Below, piece by piece: positions 58,485 to 64,000 of a stretch of 64,000 bases of DNA. The position numbers were made by a program, and so were the translations under genes. The notes beneath the pieces are model-generated. The model was not told the DNA's origin, searched no databases, and worked only from the letters and a program-made list of their open reading frames with translations. This DNA is from Alnus glutinosa (lineage: Eukaryota; Streptophyta; Magnoliopsida; Fagales; Betulaceae). Where the stretch lies: contig NC_084888.1 of NCBI RefSeq assembly GCF_958979055.1, forward strand, positions 2,808,001 through 2,872,000, in the 5' to 3' direction. How positions within the stretch are numbered: the stretch's first letter is position 1; each line of letters begins with the position of its first letter.

Positions 58485-60105
58485 TGAGTTAATTTCAAAA
58501 GATTTATTTTTTCTTGTTAATGGGCTTAAGATAATTTCTTTGCTGTAGATAATGCTCACTTTGCCCTGTATCCATCTTTTTCTCAGTTACCTATCTATTT
58601 TATCGTGTTCCTTGGATACTATAGCCCATTAATGGTTGGAGTTGGTCTGATGCAATTTCACAAGACGCATTGCTTTTGCAGCAGGTATTTTGTGTTTTTA
58701 CTTAACATTGCCATATCATATCTAGTGTGTTTTGGTAGAGTTGTTGTTATGTGTCTCTAATTTGTCTGTTTGCTTTTGGTGAAGACTCCTTTTCTTTTTT
58801 ACTTAAAAAAAAATGACTCTCTCCCTTTTTAACAGTTTAAGTTTATGAAGTGAACATTGCTGGGGGCAGAAGTATTATAGCATGAATTGGGGAAGCAAGG
58901 CTGACAGAGTTATTTTGAGAATACAATGAACTCTTGGACCCTTGGTTATATGTCATTGCAGAATCTTTATAAAGCTCATTTGTTGTAATGCAGAATCATG
59001 GGAGGCAAGTTGCATTTGCTGTTAATCCTTAAGTATTTCTCAATCCATTATACTGTGCTACAAAGATTCCTACAGAAATCTGCATTCTTTTCCTTAAGCC
59101 GTAGATGTATTGAAGATGAGATTTTTACTTGAAAGTGTCGGGTTTTTTCTCACAACACCTGAACAAATATGCTGGCAACCATTTATCTCATTCTTGTTTA
59201 AAAACATTCCGGGAAAAAGGATTTTTGAGGGTTTCTTTGATTATCAACTTTACTGCTTGCATGTGATCGGATTTTTTCCTTTTTATTTTTATTTAGTACA
59301 TGCATAACAGCTTTGAAGTGACCTCTAATACCGCCCAAACTTGACACATACATAATGGAAGTGTCAAATCTGGTTCAATCGGATGATGTAGAAACCTGGA
59401 TGCAAATTTTGAAGGAGCTACTGGATGAACCTTTAATGATTATTGTGTTGTGAGACCGCTCATCTGATTGATTGGAAACATAAGAGTTTGTTTGAAGAAT
59501 TTGTAGCTGCTTTTTTTTTTTTTTGATAAGTGAAGCACATAATGAGTGAATTTGTAGCAGTTCATCATGTTTGGCACAAGATTTGAAATTCTTGACTTTT
59601 AGATGCGCTTGATTGAGGGTTTTTTTTTTCTTGGGTTATAATCTACAGCTCTAAAATATCGGCATGCTATGATTCATATTTTTGCATTGCACTTCTGAAA
59701 AATTTGTTTTTGTGCATATTATACATGAGCTGTTAGTTAAATAAATATAATGTACCCTAACTAAATTTCCAGTTAGTATCATTATTGTTGGCATTGTTAC
59801 TATCATCATCATCATCATTTTATAGACAAAAAATTTACACATACTTTTCCTCCTTTTTTTTTTTTTTTTTCCCTGTTGGTTTTTAGTTGGAATATCAAGC
59901 AACTGATGTTTCATCCTTCATGTTCTTCACACTGTGGAGCTATATATCAAAAGCTTTGAGCGGATTTTGTTTGGTTTTTATCTCCTTGAGTCAAGATCAT
60001 ACTTGTTATCATCTTTTACAGAGTGGTACAGGTAACTGTAATGTTTCTTTTTGTAGGACATTGTTGAGGGCAGGGAATATTTGAGGCAAAGAGGGGTTGT
60101 TTGTA
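58485..60105 (+). pseudogene. partial, broken duplicate of DPMS3
   Basis: Begins at the last bases of exon 1 (TGTTAGTGAGTTAATTTC, as at 52605). The exon 2 copy (58587-58684) still reads LPIYFIVFLGYY and LMVGVGLMQF, but about 11 bases of the PTCPQE region are deleted, shifting the frame. The intron is recognisable along its length, with an extra few hundred bases near 58740-59100. The exon 3 copy (60057 on) reads DIVEGREYLRQRGV and lacks the proper stop. The first exon and its start are missing, so it cannot make the subunit. Confidence 0.88.
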
Positions 60106-62305
60106 CAATAGTTCTTCATGTTCTACACTCCTTTTGTTGTTTGTGAACTATTGTATATTATATATAAATTTAGCTTACTATACGTGAGGAAAAACATCTT
60201 ATAGGCATTCCTTGGTCGTTGTAAATCCATCTCAGCTGTCCAAATGATATTAAATGAAAGTTTTCTCTATCGTAGTAGTGCTTTTTAGCAAGGGAGGATC
60301 TTAAAGACTTATCCTAATGCCTGAAAGTATCATTAGGATTTTTAGAAAATCGCCCATACAAGTACCATTAAGTTCTAATCATATGCACTAAGTAAGACCA
60401 TTCATCTATGGAAATCAGATCAAATGATTTGGAGAGGATCTGGTTCTCATCCATGACTACAAGCATGACCTTTTAATACCTTTGTAGTATGTTTTTTATG
60501 GTGTCTGGCATTCTTTAAAGAGTAATGTTACTCTTTATACTTATTTCACACGCCATATCAACCATGTGCGAAGAGTAACATTACTCTTATTTCAATCCAA
60601 AAGTGATATACTCAATCATTCCAAGCTAGTTTGGCCTTTAAAATTTCAGGTTAGCCTTTAAAATTATGCGTATTTAAAAAAAACTCATGCATGCAATTTG
60701 AAAATGCAAATTTCTGCATTTTTCAAATCGCAATTTTTTAAAAATACAATTCTCAAACAATTTATATTATGTGATTTGATTTTAAAATTGTACTTTTTAT
60801 CTATAAAATTGCAATTTTAAACATACTTTTAACAGCAATCCAAATAAGCCCTTTCTACCCCCCATTATTGAGTCTTTGACTCTTTGAGAGAATCTCATGA
60901 TAGAGTAATTATTGTGAGTACGTCCAAAAACACTCATATTTATCTATTTATTTTTTATTTTTATCAGGCTATGGAGGAGTTGAGGAAAAAAAGAAGAAAA
61001 AGAAACTAATAGTGAAGAAGTCCCTTCAAGAACGGAAATGTAATTAACATCAAAGAAAGGAAAGAAAGATTAGGATTTTTAATAATTATTTGTTCAAATT
61101 TAAGCAGGTAATTATCAAATATTATTTATAAAACTTACTTGACAAAATAAAAATAAAATTTTTTAATTATTTATCCGATTAAGCGAGTCTCATAAATAAT
61201 CTCTCCAAATCCTCTCAAATTCAAACCCAATTAATAATAAAGTTTACGAGCTAAGAAAACGTGAAGTAATAATTGTAAGTATTTACGCAAGCTGTAAGAA
61301 TCGTGTGAAGCTAATGTGGAACATTCTGGTCATTAAATGTCCTATGTCCGGGATTTAGGGCCATTTTATGAATTTAGAGAAGTTGCTAATTACATTTATG
61401 CAATCCTGTCAGACAAATATTTTAATGCAATTATTGTTTCACATGCTTTCTCCCCTCTTTTTAGCATCCAAAGAATGCATAAACAAGGAAAGCAATGCTT
61501 TAAATAAATCTAAATTCACTACATTGATGAACACATCCAGTGGGTAGCAGTTAAACAACAGCTGCTTGCTGTGAAAGCAGATCCTGTTCTCCATCTTCTT
61601 TTGTTTTTTTTTTTTTTTTTAAGAAAATAAAATTAATTTTTTTACATATATTATCATCCATTCATTCAGATAAAATGGTTTAATCAATCAAATGTTAAAG
61701 ACAGTTTTTTTTTTCTTTTTTTAAATTAAGTTGAATATATGTCAATTTAATAAATTAGGTTGATTTTTTTACTGACGACAAGTATAGATTGGATTGAAAA
61801 AAATTCTTAGAAACAATTCTCTGTCAAAAGTAAATAATGCAATCGACTCAAATTTCACAAATATTTTATGATTATAAAAAAAAAAAAAAAAAAATTCCTG
61901 GCTATTCACATAAAGGGTTTCATTTTCATTTGAACTTCCAAAAGATATAATAATTGACCCTTTGCACAACATCAAAGCTATCTATTTTCATTTTTCATGC
62001 GTTTTATTGAATCAAAAGCAAAGAATAATTTTGGCGAAAATAGAATAAAAAGTAAAAAATTTGTTGACCCCAACCCAACCACATGGCACGCCTATGACTC
62101 CAATGAACACTATCAATGATAACGCTAGTCATCCAAGAGTGTCCCCCACTTGTCCATGTCCAAAACATGTCCACCGTCCCTCTTTCTCTACTCCCACAGT
62201 GATTCTCTCTCTCTCTCTCAGACATTTTCTTCTCTCTTTCGTATTCACCTTAAAATCCAGCTCAAACATACCCAACAACCTTTACTCATTTCACGACCAT
62301 CTCGT

Positions 62306-62345
<40 letters not shown>

Positions 62346-62450
62346 CTGTCACTCTAAAGCATACCCATTTGTGGCCTTATGCTCACTGCAATGCCACGCT
62401 TGCTAGATCCGCCATTCTGAGCGAGACCCATTGCTCAAAGCCATCCCGAA
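60106..62450. other. intergenic spacer and upstream region of the last gene
   Basis: A small foldback lies at 60518-60588 (AAGAGTAATGTTACTCTT and AAGAGTAACATTACTCTT). A/T-rich MITE-like sequence with AAATTGCAATTTT motifs lies at about 60640-60845. CT microsatellites at about 62205-62220 and 62312-62342 lie in the probable leader of the next gene. I see no coding gene before 62451. Confidence 0.5.
62312..62342 (+). repeat. (CT)n microsatellite in a probable 5' leader
   Basis: A CT/TC run about 110 bases before the start codon at 62451, the usual place of pyrimidine tracts in plant leaders. Confidence 0.85.
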
Positions 62451-62698
62451 ATGGGCGTTCTGGGAGACTCTTGGTGTTTCTGCAAAGGCGTGGGAAAGTC
62501 CGAGAGAATGAAAGCCGCCATTTTCTCTAACAAAGCCTCCGCCATGGTCAGAGTCTCCGGCGCCGGCACCGGCACCGGGTTCTTGATCCATCGGAATCTG
62601 CTCTTGACCACTCACGCTAATTTTCCGTCCGTGGCAGCTGCCGAGAGTTCCGAGATCTGGCTCCACAACAGTGTCTCCGCGAGCCTTGTTCCTCATAG
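62451..62698 (+). CDS. first exon of a protein with a possible trypsin-like N-terminal fold (partial)
   Basis: ATG at 62451 opens 82 codons plus two bases, ending at a G|GTATTG donor at 62699. The protein begins MGVLGDSWCFCKGVGKSERM and contains GTGTGFLIHRNLLLTTHANF. That last run resembles the GTGFLI-x-LTTAHV motif around the catalytic His of trypsin-fold (PA clan) proteins, though here the order is TTHA. The GC content is much higher than in the flanks and codon use is gene-like. The remaining exons lie beyond an intron of at least 1.3 kb, outside the window, so neither family nor function can be confirmed. Confidence 0.65.
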
Positions 62699-64000
62699 GT
62701 ATTGGTTAATGGGTTCTGCTTGTTTCTTGAGAAAATGTAGTATTTGCCGAGTTTGTTTAGTTACGTTTTTTGGGTACCTTTTTTTTTTTTTTGGGTGATA
62801 AACCGTGGTTAAAAATGATGGAAGGTTTCCATTTTGTTTTGGGTTCGTTACTGAATAGTTTGAAAGAAAAACCATCAAGTGAGCAAAGTAGTTACTAGTT
62901 GTAGTAGGTGCAGTTGGAATGGAGGTTTTCATTTTTGTGGGTCCCAAAGTTTAAAATTTATAGCTTCATTATTTTCGAATTAATGGAGAAATAATTGTTT
63001 ATTAATTGATTCTGCGTTCTGTGTCGCATGTGATGCTGAATTACTGGCTTTGTTTGTATAGAATTTATGTTAAGCCATGATCTCTGTCATTTTGTGAACT
63101 GTAAAACCAGATTCTAAAATGATCTGCTTATCATAAGGGGATTAAAAAAAAATTGTGAAAAGTACTACTTTTGAAAGAAGAATGGAAAAGAAATAGAAAT
63201 AGATGGAAGAGGATTGAAAATGCAATTAAAAATTGGGTTTAGGCTTATGGTAATATGAAGAGAAAGAAGATGGGTTTCTTCATTGTTTGAGTAATTGAGT
63301 GCTATGACTATGACTTTTGAATTGACTTTGAGCTATTAAAAAACATTTCCAATTCTGACTTTGTATGACATACCTTTTAGTAAGTGTTTGAATTTGAGGT
63401 GGATTAAAAGCGATTTGCAATGAAAACTACTATTAACTTGCCACTGTTCAGGACTTTTCATCTTTCGATATATATGTGTAACAATTTTAAAATTCAATAA
63501 ATGAAGGATTCTCCTGTTGTTAGGGGCATCTTACTGCATAGTTTATTTAAATGCCTTAATCAAACTATTGCATTTCTTAGGCTATGTTACATGGGCTTAA
63601 GTATAAGGATAGGTGCTTGTATGTGTCTAATTGTTGCACTCATCCAATTCCAAAATCTCTAGTCATGGGGACATTTCTGAAATTTTGTAGATTTTTCTTT
63701 TTCTATACCCTTTGATATCACTCACAAGCATGTCTTCATGGTCATTAACTCTGTATATCAATATTCCCTAGGAGTGGAATGTAACCATCAATTTGTATCT
63801 TTTACGCTCAAGACTGTGCCTAGACTATGTTGTATGACTGTTTGTGTAGCAAGACATTTCTCATCCCATTCTTTTTTCTTTTTTATAAGCATAGAGCTAC
63901 TATATAGATGATAGTAGGATAATCTTAAGTAAATACCTTACAAAGGGGTCACTAATTGCACCTTTTTATGTAAGTGTTACCTATTGCACCTAGAACATAC
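62699..64000 (+). other. intron 1 of the last gene, running off the window
   Basis: T-rich, non-coding sequence after a GT donor. I see no second exon before the window ends. Confidence 0.5.

Noticed and set aside
59110-59307. 65-codon plus frame
   Set aside because: It corresponds to intron 2 of DPMS3 in the duplicated copy (compare 52920-53050), so it is not an exon.

Overview
This is nuclear DNA of a eudicot plant, probably a woody one. Genes carry GT-AG introns, the AT-rich spacers hold MITEs, SINEs and 5'-truncated LINEs, and there are Copia, Ty3/gypsy and Cassandra (5S-bearing TRIM) elements. The LINE tails and general layout recall Fagales (walnut, oak, birch), but I cannot fix the genus.

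Layout: 2.3-6.3 kb (+) a four-exon Tim17/Tim22/Tim23-family protein of 199 aa. 9.1-15.1 kb (-) FHA2, a three-exon FHA-domain nuclear protein, with a decayed copy of its own first exon in intron 1. 16.3-27.3 kb (-) a chimeric gene: the eight N-terminal exons of a G-box-binding factor (GBF1 type, proline-rich MFMR domain) splice in frame into a FAR1/FRS (domesticated MULE transposase) gene where the bZIP exons should follow. A 2.9-kb solo LTR interrupts its large exon. 27.9-49.7 kb (-) a second, tandem, decayed copy of the same chimera, swollen by nested insertions: a hAT-like element that contains a Mutator-like MITE and a Ty3/gypsy element (itself hit by a Cassandra TRIM and a solo LTR), a young Copia element, and a truncated LINE.

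50.3-53.8 kb (+) DPMS3, the small membrane subunit of dolichol-phosphate mannose synthase (89 aa, three coding exons). 55.6-56.7 kb (+) an intronless MEKK-type MAPKKK (MAPKKK17-20 group, 388 aa) whose leader holds tandem copies of itself. 57.0-60.1 kb a broken partial duplicate of the DPMS3 locus and a 99-bp perfect inverted repeat. 62.45 kb (+) the first exon of a gene running past the window, possibly with a trypsin-like fold.

The host genes look like unrelated housekeeping or regulatory genes. The most unusual item is the GBF1-FAR1 chimera: two families that both act in plant light signalling are joined through an intron with phases preserved, and the joined gene was then duplicated in tandem. 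Both copies now appear damaged. Everything here is read by eye; no alignment, transcript or database search was run.
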